Below, one piece after another: positions 1 through 9,794 of a stretch of 64,000 bases of DNA. How positions within the stretch are numbered: position 1 is the stretch's first letter; each line of letters opens with the position of its first letter. The DNA is from a bacterium (GTDB taxonomy: Bacteria; ARS69): assembly GCA_025774805.1 (NCBI GenBank), contig JALGZR010000014.1:54609-118608 (forward strand). Direction: 5' to 3'. The notes below the pieces were generated by a model, which was not told where the DNA came from, did not search any database, and saw only the letters and a program-made list of their open reading frames with translations. Both the position numbers and the translations under genes were made by a program.

Positions 1-567
1 CCCCTCGCCTCCGAGCAGCGGAAGGAAGAGAAGATCCTCGGGGTGCCAGTCGATGAAGTCCCCCTCCGAGCGGCTCGAGGAGACGCCGACCCGCGAGAGC
101 TGGCTGCCGAGGCTGGAGTCGTGAGGAATGAAATAGGAGTTGCCGACCCGGTACCTCTCGTCGAACATCCGCCGCCGCACTTCGGGGGAGATGGTGGGAG
201 CCGACTCCAGCGCCTTGGCTTCCTCCCGGGAGAGCCCGGCGTGGGCGCGCTTCCGGACCTGCCAGTCGTCGTCGATCAGGGTGATGACGCAGCGACGGAA
301 GTTGCACGCGGTGACGATTCCGTTCGCGACGCGCTCCAGCTGTTCGTCGAGGTCGGGAGCGACGAGGACCGAGGCGGAGACCCGGAAGAGGTGGGCGACC
401 TGATCGGCCGCGCGCTTCCTCTCGTAGACCTCCCGATCGATCCGGCCCCGAAGGCGGTCGACCTCCTCGCGGAGCTCGGCGATCCGCGCGCGAAGCTCGG
501 CCGCGTTCCCCCCTTCCCCCTCCCCGAAAGGAGGCGGGGAATCCGGGCGGCGGGATTTCTGCGACAC
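1..567 (-). CDS. GAF-domain-like sensor/signalling protein, partial (runs off left edge), GTG start
   Basis: Manual translation of the minus strand from GTG at 567: MSQKSRRPDSPPPFGEGEGGNAAELRARIAELREEVDRLRGRIDREVYERKRAADQVAHLFRVSASVLVAPDLDEQLERVANGIVTACNFRRCVITLIDDDWQVRKRAHAG...; coiled coil then GAF-like fold pattern; no stop inside the window, so absent from the ORF track. Confidence 0.65.
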   Translation of the reverse strand, partial: MSQKSRRPDSPPPFGEGEGGNAAELRARIAELREEVDRLRGRIDREVYERKRAADQVAHLFRVSASVLVAPDLDEQLERVANGIVTACNFRRCVITLIDDDWQVRKRAHAGLSREEAKALESAPTISPEVRRRMFDERYRVGNSYFIPHDSSLGSQLSRVGVSSSRSEGDFIDWHPEDLLFLPLLGGEG

Positions 568-578
568 GTCTCTACCCC

Positions 579-1529
579 TCAGGCGGCGGGCCGGTCCTCC
601 GGAACCAGAGCGCGGGCGAAGGCCTCGGGATCGAAGTCCTGCAGATCCTCGATCCCCTCGCCCACCCCGACGAGCTTCACCGGAACTTCGAGCTCCCGCC
701 GGATCGCCAGGACCACTCCGCCGCGGGCGGTGCCGTCCAGCTTGGCGAGCACGAGCCCGGTGACCCCCAGATCCTCGCCGAATACCCGGGCCTGTTGCAA
801 CGCGTTCTGACCGGTGGTCGCGTCGAGCACGAGGAGCACTTCGTGGGGGGCCCCGGGGAGGCGGCGCTCGATCACCCGCCGCATCTTGTGAAGCTCTTCC
901 ATGAGGGAGGTCTTCGTGTGAAGCCGTCCGGCCGTGTCCACGAGGACTACGTCCGCCTTCCGGGCGATCGCGGACTCGAGCCCGTCGTGGACGACCGCAG
1001 CGGCGTCGCCCCCCTCCCGCCCCCTCACCAGGGGGACTCCGGCGCGCTCGGCCCACCCCGCGAGCTGCTCGACGGCCGCCATCCGGTACGTGTCTCCCGC
1101 GACGACCAGGACCCGCTTGCCCTCCTCGCGGAGGCGGGCCGCGAGCTTGCCGATCGTCGTGGTCTTGCCCGCCCCGTTGACCCCGATCACGAGAACGACG
1201 GCGGGGCCCTCGGCGACGTCCAGAGCGAGCGGCGGACGCTCGCCCGACCCCATCTTCTCGCAGAGCGACCGGCGCAGCGTCTCCAGAACTTGATCCGGGT
1301 CGGGTCGGGACCAGCGGCCCGCGGCGCGACGGAGATCCTCCACGAGCTCCTCCGCGGTGATCGCGCCCACGTCGCTCCGGAGCAGGAGCTCCTCGACCTC
1401 CTCCCACATCTCCTCGTCGACGGTGCTGCGGCCCCGGACGATGTTCCGGACCCCGTCGCCGATCTGGTCGCGCGTCTTCCGGAGTCCCGCTTTGAGCCGA
1501 GCGATCCCCTGCCCGATTCCCCTGATCAA
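579..1529 (-). CDS. ftsY: Signal recognition particle receptor FtsY (TTG start overlapping the smc stop)
   Basis: GVNGAGKTTTIGKLAARL, VLVVAGDTYRMAAVEQL, VLVDTAGRLHT, VLAKLDGTARGGV: SRP-type GTPase motifs. The start is internal to ORF 579..2438. Confidence 0.95.
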   Translation of the reverse strand: MIRGIGQGIARLKAGLRKTRDQIGDGVRNIVRGRSTVDEEMWEEVEELLLRSDVGAITAEELVEDLRRAAGRWSRPDPDQVLETLRRSLCEKMGSGERPPLALDVAEGPAVVLVIGVNGAGKTTTIGKLAARLREEGKRVLVVAGDTYRMAAVEQLAGWAERAGVPLVRGREGGDAAAVVHDGLESAIARKADVVLVDTAGRLHTKTSLMEELHKMRRVIERRLPGAPHEVLLVLDATTGQNALQQARVFGEDLGVTGLVLAKLDGTARGGVVLAIRRELEVPVKLVGVGEGIEDLQDFDPEAFARALVPEDRPAA

Positions 1530-4500
1530 GCGGAGCCCTCCACGACCAGCGCCGCTTCCTCGAGAACGCCCTCGTCCCCGTTGCCGGCGGACGCGGGCTC
1601 CGTCTCCCCGGCCCGTCCGAGACGGACGGAGACCAGCTTGGAGATCCCCGCCTCCTCCATCGTGACTCCGTAGAGGTAGTCGGCGATCGCCATCGTCTTC
1701 TTGTTGTGGGTGATCATGACGAACTGGGTCTTGTGCGCCACGGTTCGGAGCATGTCGAGGAATCGGCCGATGTTCGCGTCGTCCAGGGGGGCGTCGACCT
1801 CGTCGAGAATGCAGAACGGGCTCGGCTTGACGAGGTAGATCGCGAAGAGAAACGCGACCGCGGTGAGGGCCCGCTCCCCGCTGGACATGAGGGCGATGCT
1901 GTGCAGTCGCTTGCCCTTCGGACGGGCGAAGATCTCCACGGGCGCGTGCAGCGGGTCCTCCTCTCCCACGAGCCGGACGTCCGCCTGTCCCCCCTCGAAC
2001 AGGGTGCCGAACGTCCGCTGGAAGTTCACGCGGACGTCCTCGAGCGTGCTCATGAAGAGGGATCTCGCGGTGCGGTTGATCTTCCGGATCGTGCGGCGGA
2101 GCTTCTCCCGTGCCTCCTCGAGATCGTCGTGCTGCGTCCGGAGGAACTCGAGGCGGCGGGACTCCCTCTCGTACTGTTCCAGCGCCATGAGGTTGACCGC
2201 CCCCATGCGATCGATCTGCTTGCGCAGGTCGTCGCACTCGCGGCGGGAGATCTCCAGGACCTCGTCCTCGGCGTCCAGGAGCACGCCGTACGTCTCCCGG
2301 ATCTCCGGCGACTCGAGGTCGAGAGAGAACTCGTGGCGAATGCGGTTGGTCAGCTCCTCCCGGGCGGACTCGCATCTCTGGAGCTGCAGCTCGGTCTCGT
2401 GCACCGCCTCGGCGCACTCGTTGCGAAGCCGGGACCACCGGTTCCTCTGCTCCTCGAGCTCCCGAAGCCGCTCGACGACCGCGGAACGCTCCCGTTCGAC
2501 CTCGTCGCGGGCCCGGCGGCGCTCCTCCAGCTCGGTCGCCTTCGCGGCGAGCTCTTCCTCTCCCCGACTCTGCTCTCGGGCGAGCTCTCCCACGGTTCGA
2601 TCGGTCGCCGCGAGGTCCTCCGTTCTCCGGGCGATCCCCTCCTCGTCGGCGCGGCGGACCTCATCGATCCGCTGCCGCTCGATCGAGATCTTCTCGAGCT
2701 CGGAGAGTAGCCGCTGCTCCTCGAGCCGAAGATCGTGGCAGTCCCGTTGGGCGCGGTCGCGATCCTCCGTCGAGGCGGTGAGCTCGTCCTCGCGCCGGCG
2801 GCGCTCCTCCTCGAGCCGCCCCGTTCGCTCCTCGGCCTCCTCGAGGATCCGGAGAACTCCCTCCCGCCGGTGATTCAGCTCCTGATGTCGCGAGGCCACG
2901 TTCTGCCGCTCCTCCCCGATTCGCGTCAGGCGCTCCCGCGCCGCTTCCAGCTCGGCGGAGAGACGCTCCCGCGTCCGCTCGGTGGCGGCGAGGTACTCGC
3001 GCCTCTCGTCGCGGCGGGCGTGGAGGGTGTCGATCCGGGCGGAGAGACGGGCGCGATCCGCGTCGAGCTCGGCGATCCGCCGACCGATCTTCTCGAGCTC
3101 GGCGCGGTCGGACTCCACCTTTCGCTCGAGTCGCTCGATGCGATCGGCGCGATCCAGGATGCGCGAGTCGCCCGCGGCTTTCGAGGCTCCCCCGTGGATC
3201 AGGCCGGGCGGCTCTACCCAGTCGCCCTCCCGCGCCACGAATCGGAGCCCGCTCCCGTCGGGGCGCTTCGCCAGGCGGAGAGCGTCCTCCAGCGTCTCCA
3301 CGAGGATCACCCGATCCAGCAGATCGTCGAGAACGGGGCCGAGCTCCTCGGACACCTCGAGGAAGGACCTCGCCCGTCCGAGAACCGCGGGATCGGTCGG
3401 CACGGTCGGACGTTTCCGCCGGGGGGCGTCCCGGTAGGCGGCCGCGTCCACCACGGTGGCCCGACCGTCGTTCGCCTTGAGGTAGCGAACCGCCTCGAGG
3501 GCCGCCCGGTCGTGGGGGGCGACGACGAACTGCACCGCCACCTCGAGCGCGGAGTCGAGCGCACGCGAGACCTCGAGGGAGTCGGCCAGGGCGGTCAGTC
3601 CCGGACCGTCCTCCCGGGAGAGGAGTCGTCGCGGTCCCTCGGCGTAACCCTCTCGGGTCTCGCGGAGGTCGCAGAGAAGCTGGAGGCTGGAGCGCGCGGT
3701 CTCGAGCTCGACGGAGAGACGAGCCGTCGTCTCGCGCACCTCCTCCCGTCGGGCGTCGAGATCCCTCTGACTGCTCCCCGCCGCGTCGATCTCGGCTTCG
3801 AGCCCCGCGATCTCGCCGCGGATCGTCTCGGCGATCGCCGTCGCCTCGTCGCGCTCTCGCGCCCGGGCCCCCCGGGTCGCGTCGAGGACCCCGATCTCCT
3901 CGACCAGAACCGCCTCCCGGTCGACCACGTGTTCCCCGTGCGCATCCAGGTTCGCGAGCTCCGCCCGGATCCGGGCCCCCTCCGCCAGGGCCTCCTCCTG
4001 GATCTCCCGCGCGCGGGTCAAGTGCTCCTTGCGCTCGCGAAGACTCGACTCGAAGTTCGCGAGGCAGGCTTCGGCCTCCCGGCGGCGCTCCCGCATCTCC
4101 GCGAGCCGGGCCTCCTCCCCGGTCCGGCGCGCCTCCAGGGCCTCGCGTCGCTCGTCACCCTCGCGAATGCTCCTCCGGAGCTCTTCTCGCTCCCCGGCCA
4201 GGCGGTCGGAGGTCGCGCGGAGGGACTCCTGCCGCTCGACGCGGACGAGCTTTTCGCTCTCGATCCGGCGGGCCTCCTCCGCTCGCTCGTCGACCTCGCG
4301 CTGAACCTCGGCGAGCGCCCGATCGATCTCGGCGGAGCGGACGCGAACCTCTTCGATCTCGACCTCGAGGGCGGCCGTCTTCGCGGCGGCCCCGTCCCGC
4401 TCGGTCACGCTCTCCGCGCGCGACTCCTCCAAGACACTCTGCCGCCCACCCTGCTCCGACGACTGAACCAGAGCGAGGGCGATCTCGAGCTCCCGCTGCC

Positions 4501-5161
4501 GTTCGCGGATCTGCTCGAAGCGACGGGCCGCTCCGACCTGCCTCCGGAGGGAGCGCACCTGCCGCTCGACCTCGCGGAGCACGTCGCCGATCCGGTGGAG
4601 ATCCTCGTCGGTGGCCTCGAGCTTCCGCTGCGCCTGACGGTGCCGGATCTTGTACTTCATGATGCCGGCGGCCTCTTCCAGGAGCTCCCGACGCTTCTCC
4701 GGTTGGTCGGAGAGCACCATGTCGACCATGCTCCGCTCGATCACCGAGTACGCCCGGCTTCCGAGCCCCGTGTCCATGAAGAGCTCGTGGATGTCCCGCA
4801 ATCGCCCCGGAATCCGGTTGATGAGGAACTCGGACTCGCCGTTCCGGAAGACGCGGCGGGTCACCGTCACCTCGGGGTACTCGACGGGCAGGACTCCGGA
4901 GGTATTGTCGATGCTGAGCGAGACCTCCGCGAAGTTCAGCGGCTTGTAGTCGCGGGTGCCGCTGAAGATGAGGTCCTCCATCCGGTTCCCGCGCAGCATG
5001 CGCGCGTTGCCCTCGCCGAGCACCCAGCGGAGCGCGTCGGTCACGTTCGTCTTGCCGCACCCGTTGGGTCCGACGATGACCGTGATCCCGTCGGAGAAGT
5101 GGATGTCCAGCTTCCGCATGAACGACTTGAAGCCGAACAGCTCCAGGTTCTTGAGGTTCAT
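1526..5161 (-). CDS. smc: Chromosome segregation protein SMC
   Basis: 1211 aa; IVGPNGCGKTNVTDALRWVLGE (Walker A), long coiled coils with hinge, MSSGERALTAVAFLFAIY (ABC signature), FCILDEVDAPLDDANIGRF (Walker B). Confidence 0.97.
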   Translation of the reverse strand: MNLKNLELFGFKSFMRKLDIHFSDGITVIVGPNGCGKTNVTDALRWVLGEGNARMLRGNRMEDLIFSGTRDYKPLNFAEVSLSIDNTSGVLPVEYPEVTVTRRVFRNGESEFLINRIPGRLRDIHELFMDTGLGSRAYSVIERSMVDMVLSDQPEKRRELLEEAAGIMKYKIRHRQAQRKLEATDEDLHRIGDVLREVERQVRSLRRQVGAARRFEQIRERQRELEIALALVQSSEQGGRQSVLEESRAESVTERDGAAAKTAALEVEIEEVRVRSAEIDRALAEVQREVDERAEEARRIESEKLVRVERQESLRATSDRLAGEREELRRSIREGDERREALEARRTGEEARLAEMRERRREAEACLANFESSLRERKEHLTRAREIQEEALAEGARIRAELANLDAHGEHVVDREAVLVEEIGVLDATRGARARERDEATAIAETIRGEIAGLEAEIDAAGSSQRDLDARREEVRETTARLSVELETARSSLQLLCDLRETREGYAEGPRRLLSREDGPGLTALADSLEVSRALDSALEVAVQFVVAPHDRAALEAVRYLKANDGRATVVDAAAYRDAPRRKRPTVPTDPAVLGRARSFLEVSEELGPVLDDLLDRVILVETLEDALRLAKRPDGSGLRFVAREGDWVEPPGLIHGGASKAAGDSRILDRADRIERLERKVESDRAELEKIGRRIAELDADRARLSARIDTLHARRDERREYLAATERTRERLSAELEAARERLTRIGEERQNVASRHQELNHRREGVLRILEEAEERTGRLEEERRRREDELTASTEDRDRAQRDCHDLRLEEQRLLSELEKISIERQRIDEVRRADEEGIARRTEDLAATDRTVGELAREQSRGEEELAAKATELEERRRARDEVERERSAVVERLRELEEQRNRWSRLRNECAEAVHETELQLQRCESAREELTNRIRHEFSLDLESPEIRETYGVLLDAEDEVLEISRRECDDLRKQIDRMGAVNLMALEQYERESRRLEFLRTQHDDLEEAREKLRRTIRKINRTARSLFMSTLEDVRVNFQRTFGTLFEGGQADVRLVGEEDPLHAPVEIFARPKGKRLHSIALMSSGERALTAVAFLFAIYLVKPSPFCILDEVDAPLDDANIGRFLDMLRTVAHKTQFVMITHNKKTMAIADYLYGVTMEEAGISKLVSVRLGRAGETEPASAGNGDEGVLEEAALVVEGSA

Positions 5162-7140
5162 CGATCCTCCCGTCCCGACCCGCCCCCGTCCTCCTCCGCG
5201 GGAAGCCGTTGTACCTGCGCGTACTTCCTGAATCCGGTGGACTTGATCTCCCCGGCGATGCTTCGGGCGCTCTCCCGGTCACCGTACGGGCCGACGTAGA
5301 CGCGATACCACCATCCCTTGTCGGGAACGAGAATCCGGCGCGTCACCGTCGGAAAACCGGCCGCCTCGATCGCCGCCGCCTCGCGTCGGGCGGCATCCTG
5401 TCCCTTCAGAGAGCTGAGATGGACTCCGTACCGGGGGCCGGGCGTCACGGTAGGCGTCCCCGGTTCGATCGGTGTCTCGGGCGGCGTCTCCGTGGCCGGT
5501 GCCTCGGAGGATGCGCCGCCGGAGCTCGCCGTCGGCGTCCCGGGCGTCGCGCGATCGGCGTCGGCCGGAGGCATGACGGCCACCGGGGTCGGCTCGGGCT
5601 CGCCGGCGCCCTGACTCCCCTCCTCCGAGACGGCCGCTCCGTCTCCGGCCGCGGCCCCTTCCGCTTCGTCTCCGGCCGTGGCGCCTTCCGCTCCGTCTCC
5701 GGCCGTGGCGACTCCGGAGCCGACGTCCGGCTTCGGACTCTCCGGCGGGACCGTGACCCCCGCCGCCGGCCCCGCGGGCCGGGCCGCATCCCGCGCCGGC
5801 CCCGACGTCGTCAGCGCGGGCGGGGACGAAGCCGGTCCCGCCGCGCGATCGAGGAGGCCGGCCCACACGAGAATGGCGATCGCGATCACGAGGAGGCCGA
5901 TCCCGGTGAACATCCGCCACCGTGCGCCCCGCTCCGGCGGGGCCGTCGGGATCTCGGCGGCCTCTTGCGCCTCCGCCTCCGGGACGGCGCCCGGCTCGAG
6001 GCCCTCGACCGGCTCGGAGTCCTCGGGCGTGCCCTCGGACCGGGCCGGCGCGGGCGGAGGCGTGGCGATCGGGAGCTCCGGTTCGACGTCCTCCGCCTCG
6101 GAGAACTCGGGCGTGGCCGCCTCGTCCCCGGGCACCGCTCGTTCCAGCGGGCGCTCCGGCGACGCCGGGATCCCGATCCGGTCGAGCACGGAGAGATCCT
6201 CGGAATCGACTTCGCGCTTCGCGGCCGCCTCGTCTCCGAGAGGTTCCGGCCCGGGGGCGGCGACCCTCCCCGGCTCGTCGACCACGATCCCTGAGCCGTG
6301 CCCGACGACCGAATCCGTCTCGTCCTTCTCCCGGGTGAGCCCCTCGCCGGCGGGGCGCGGGGCGGGTGGCGCGGTCTCCGGAACGCTCTCCCCGACGGCG
6401 GGCGCGGTCGCTTCCTCGCTCTCGCCCGTCGCAGGAGCGACCACGAGCAGGCCGACCCACTTGATCGGATCGAGAGTCTCCCGCAGCGTCCTCGTCGTCT
6501 CCGGGTCGGAGGCCCCCGCCTGGTGAATCAGAACCCAACCCTGGATCTCGGCGAGAAGCGGCCCGGCGTTGGAGAGATCCTGGATGTCGGGAGCGTTGAC
6601 GAGGACGAGGTCGCCGGTCCGCTTCAGCTCCATGAAGAGGCTCGGGGTGGCCTCCGATCCGTACGTGCCGGTGAAGTCCACGGTGCCCGATCCGACCGGG
6701 AGCAGGCTCAAGCCGGGACAGCGCGTGGGGGAGACGACGCGGGGGGACCGCACGCCGTAGCGCAGCACGTCCACCAGTCCCTCCTGGGCCCGACCCCGTT
6801 CATCGAAAGAGAGGCACGCGTGTCTCAGGTCGGCGTCGACGAGAATGGTCGATTTCTCGGCCGAGATCAGGGCGGCCACCGACGAGGCGATCCGGGCGCG
6901 GCTCGCGGCGTTCATGTCGCCGACGAGACCGAGGACCCCGTCCCGGATGAGGGGCGAGAGCAGAATCCGTCCGGCCGCGCGGGCGACGTCCCGGCGCTCG
7001 TTCTCATCCGTCGGCAGGGTGGCGGCGACGATCCCTCCCCGAGGGGCGGGATCGGGCAGGGCCCCGAGAAGCGGTAAGTCCAGCTCGAGCGCCAGCTCCT
7101 CCGGGCTGTAGTTCCCGGTCACGGTGTTCATCCTCATCAT
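5158..7140 (-). CDS. Transmembrane SPOR-domain protein with N-terminal degenerate BY-kinase/ParA-like domain
   Basis: N-terminus MMRMNTVTGNYSPEELALELDLPLLGALP...GLVGDMNAASRARIASSVAALISAEKSTILVDADLRH...LVLVNAPDI (P-loop lost, Walker A' kept); TM segment GIGLLVIAIAILVWAGLL; Pro/Ala/Glu-rich linker; C-terminal RYGVHLSSLKGQDAARREAAAIEAAGFPTVTRRI...WWYRVYVGPYGDRESARSIAGEIKSTGF (SPOR). Confidence 0.8.
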   Translation of the reverse strand: MMRMNTVTGNYSPEELALELDLPLLGALPDPAPRGGIVAATLPTDENERRDVARAAGRILLSPLIRDGVLGLVGDMNAASRARIASSVAALISAEKSTILVDADLRHACLSFDERGRAQEGLVDVLRYGVRSPRVVSPTRCPGLSLLPVGSGTVDFTGTYGSEATPSLFMELKRTGDLVLVNAPDIQDLSNAGPLLAEIQGWVLIHQAGASDPETTRTLRETLDPIKWVGLLVVAPATGESEEATAPAVGESVPETAPPAPRPAGEGLTREKDETDSVVGHGSGIVVDEPGRVAAPGPEPLGDEAAAKREVDSEDLSVLDRIGIPASPERPLERAVPGDEAATPEFSEAEDVEPELPIATPPPAPARSEGTPEDSEPVEGLEPGAVPEAEAQEAAEIPTAPPERGARWRMFTGIGLLVIAIAILVWAGLLDRAAGPASSPPALTTSGPARDAARPAGPAAGVTVPPESPKPDVGSGVATAGDGAEGATAGDEAEGAAAGDGAAVSEEGSQGAGEPEPTPVAVMPPADADRATPGTPTASSGGASSEAPATETPPETPIEPGTPTVTPGPRYGVHLSSLKGQDAARREAAAIEAAGFPTVTRRILVPDKGWWYRVYVGPYGDRESARSIAGEIKSTGFRKYAQVQRLPAEEDGGGSGREDR

Positions 7141-8528
7141 CCTCCCGTCTTCCCGAACCGTGCCTCGAGGGCCCGGACACACTCCGCGTCTTCGGACGGA
7201 TGCAGACTCCGTGGATCCAGACACACGCGATCGTCCGCGATCCGTCCGATCACGGGCAGGGGGAGCGCGCGCAGCTCGCGCGCGAGCTCCTCCGTCCCGA
7301 GCGACTCGTGCCGCAGCGTGCAGACCGTCGTGGGAAGGCCGATCCCCGGGACCGCTCCTCCCCCGACTTCGCTCCTGTCGGCACGCACGCCCACCGTCAG
7401 GCCGGGGCAGCCCGCAAGCCCCCCCGCGATCGCCTTCGCCCTCCGCTCCAAGGTCTCCGGAGTGGCGGTGAGCGCGCACAGCACCGGCACCCGTTCCCGG
7501 GCTCGTTGGGGATCATCCAAGAGATCGAGGGTCGCCGCAAGGGCTGCGATCGTGAACTTGTCGATTCGCAGGGCCCGCGCCAGCGGATTCCGCCGCAGCC
7601 GGTCCAGAATCGCCGCCCGGCCGAGAAGGATTCCGGCCTGGGGCCCGCCGAGGAGCTTGTCCCCCGAGAGGGTCACGACGTCCACGGGCGCCTCGAGGCT
7701 CTCGCGCAGGGACGGCTCGCTCCGTGTCGCCTCCACGGGGTGCAGCGAGCCCGAACCGAGGTCGTGCAGAACCGGGATGCCCCGCTCTCTTCCGAGGGCT
7801 GCCAAGTCGTTCAGGGAGACCTCGGACACGAAGCCCGCTTGAAGGAAATTCGAGCGGTGCACCTTGAGCAGCACGGCGGTGTCCGGTCCGATGGCCCGCT
7901 CGTAGTCCTCGAGATGCGTGCGGTTCGTCGTCCCGACCTCGACGAGTCGGGCTCCGGTTCGCGCCATGACGTCGGGAAGCCGGAAGGACCCCCCGATCTC
8001 CACGAGCTCGCCGCGGGACACGATCGCGTCCCGGCCCTGCGCCAGCTCGTTGAGCGCGAGCACGAGGGCACCGGCATTGTTGTTCACGACGAGGGCCGCC
8101 TCCGCGCCGGTGATTTCCACGAGCCGTTCCGCCAGACGTCGTCCCCGGGACGAGCGCCTGCCCGACTCGAGGTCGAACTCGAGATCGCAGGCGCCGCGTG
8201 CGACCTCCTGCATCGCTTCGACGGCTTCCTCGGCGAGACGCGCACGACCCAGGTTCGTGTGCAACACGACCCCGGTGGCGTTCAGCACGCGCCGGGGCCC
8301 TCGCGATCGTGTCGTCACGCGGTGGACGACGTCGGCCACGATGGCGCTCGAGTCGGGCACGTCGCTCTCCGTCGCGCCGTCCCGGTTCAGCCCTTCGCGA
8401 ATCGCGGTGAGGCGGCGGCGGATCTCGCGGACCACCACGGGACGGGGCTCGCGGTCGAGCAGCTCCCGGATCTCCGGAGCGAGAAGAAGCTGGTCGACGG
8501 ATGGGATCTTTCGGAAGACGTCCTTCAA
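7137..8528 (-). CDS. selA: L-seryl-tRNA(Sec) selenium transferase
   Basis: RKIPSVDQLLLAPEIRELL, RRVLNATGVVLHTNLGRARL, LVVNNNAGALVLALNELAQGRDAIVSRGELVEIGGSFRLPDVMARTGARLVEVGTTNRTH, VTLSGDKLLGGPQAGILLGR. Confidence 0.95.
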   Translation of the reverse strand: MKDVFRKIPSVDQLLLAPEIRELLDREPRPVVVREIRRRLTAIREGLNRDGATESDVPDSSAIVADVVHRVTTRSRGPRRVLNATGVVLHTNLGRARLAEEAVEAMQEVARGACDLEFDLESGRRSSRGRRLAERLVEITGAEAALVVNNNAGALVLALNELAQGRDAIVSRGELVEIGGSFRLPDVMARTGARLVEVGTTNRTHLEDYERAIGPDTAVLLKVHRSNFLQAGFVSEVSLNDLAALGRERGIPVLHDLGSGSLHPVEATRSEPSLRESLEAPVDVVTLSGDKLLGGPQAGILLGRAAILDRLRRNPLARALRIDKFTIAALAATLDLLDDPQRARERVPVLCALTATPETLERRAKAIAGGLAGCPGLTVGVRADRSEVGGGAVPGIGLPTTVCTLRHESLGTEELARELRALPLPVIGRIADDRVCLDPRSLHPSEDAECVRALEARFGKTGG

Positions 8529-8606
8529 TACGAACCCGAAGAGTGGGCAGACTGGGAGACGGCGGCGATGAGCACGAACTGATGGTGCGCTTCGGGATTC
8601 GGAGCG

Positions 8607-9794
8607 TCAAGGAGAACGCGGCATTCCGGACTCCTCGGGCCCGGAATCCCCGGCGGGACGGGCCTCCCGGGGGTCGCCACCCGCGGCGGCGGGCACGTCG
8701 ATGCGGTGAAGGAACCGGATGCCGTCCCGGGACAGCGCCACGACGGCGGGGTTCTCGCCGGCGGCGCCGGCGACACCGTCGCCGATTCGACCGGTGACGC
8801 CCGGGGTGGCCTCGCCCTGCCCGAGAACGTGGTCGATCCGCGATCGCTCGTCGCCCACCCGGTCGATCGCATCGCGCACCCGGAGCACCGCATCCCAGCC
8901 GAGTGCGACCGCGGGCGAGGGATCCGTGCCCGCGGCGCGGCAGGCCTCGCGGAACCGAACCGCGATCGGACGGGGATCGGACTCCGAGTAGAAGTCCACC
9001 CGGTGCACGACACGGTCCCCTTCGAACAGGACCTCGACCCCCTGCGCGTCCCATCCTGCGGCGAGGAGGATCGCGGCCTCTCGGGCGCCGCGGCTCGCCT
9101 TCACCATCTCGACGGCCCAGACCGCGGGGCCCGCCACCCAGAGGACGTCGATGGCCTCTTCGGGTCCCGGAGGCGGTCGAACTCTCCCTTCCTCGTTCGG
9201 CGTGACCGACCACACGATCTCCCCCGACTCCGCGAAATCGCGGGAGAAGCTCTCACCCAGGACGGCGGACGCCTCGCCGGTCGGTCGAAAGATCACGCCC
9301 GCACGCGTCGCCTCGAGCCGGCTCGCGGCGTGGGCGGCGGCGGCCTGACCGAGGGCCTCGAGGCGATGCAGCCGCCGCGCGCCCGCGCCCGGCGTGATCG
9401 CGCGAGGAAACGCGAGAGGGGAGAGGGCCAGAAAGGGCACCCGCCCCGGGGGCTCGAGAGCGGTGAGAGGCCGCGCGACGGAGGCGAAGGCGCCCCCGAT
9501 GACCGCGACGATTCCGGGATCCGCGTCGAGCTCCCTCAGGCGTCGCGCCGAGGGGCCCGGGCGACCCTCCCCGTCGACGATCCGGAGTCGAACGGAGGCT
9601 CCCTCGTCCGCGGCGGCGGCGAGCTCCATCCCGACGCGGAGAGACTCGCCGAGTCGTGCGTCCGTTCCGCTGAGCGGGAGAATCGCGCCGACGGCGGGGA
9701 CGCTCCGGAGCCGATCTTCCGGACCCCCGCAGCCGGAGAGGCCGATCGCGAGACCCAGGAACACCCACCGCACCCGGTCCCCCGCCCGGCTCAT
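8607..9794 (-). CDS. Periplasmic-binding-protein-like (branched-chain amino-acid SBP fold) lipoprotein
   Basis: MSRAGDRVRWVFLGLAIGLSGCGG lipobox; VGAILPLSGTDARLGESLRVGMELAAAADEGASVRLRIVDGEGRP; VAVIGGAFASVARPL. Confidence 0.8.
   Translation of the reverse strand: MSRAGDRVRWVFLGLAIGLSGCGGPEDRLRSVPAVGAILPLSGTDARLGESLRVGMELAAAADEGASVRLRIVDGEGRPGPSARRLRELDADPGIVAVIGGAFASVARPLTALEPPGRVPFLALSPLAFPRAITPGAGARRLHRLEALGQAAAAHAASRLEATRAGVIFRPTGEASAVLGESFSRDFAESGEIVWSVTPNEEGRVRPPPGPEEAIDVLWVAGPAVWAVEMVKASRGAREAAILLAAGWDAQGVEVLFEGDRVVHRVDFYSESDPRPIAVRFREACRAAGTDPSPAVALGWDAVLRVRDAIDRVGDERSRIDHVLGQGEATPGVTGRIGDGVAGAAGENPAVVALSRDGIRFLHRIDVPAAAGGDPREARPAGDSGPEESGMPRSP

Noticed and set aside
579-2438. 619-aa ORF as a single FtsY protein with a long N-terminal domain
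   Set aside because: The N-terminal half is an out-of-frame read of smc; FtsY starts at TTG 1529, overlapping the smc stop.
2735-5299. 854-aa plus-strand ORF antisense to smc
   Set aside because: GC-rich shadow frame; low-complexity Leu/Arg/Pro composition with no recognisable motif, while the opposite strand encodes a clear SMC.
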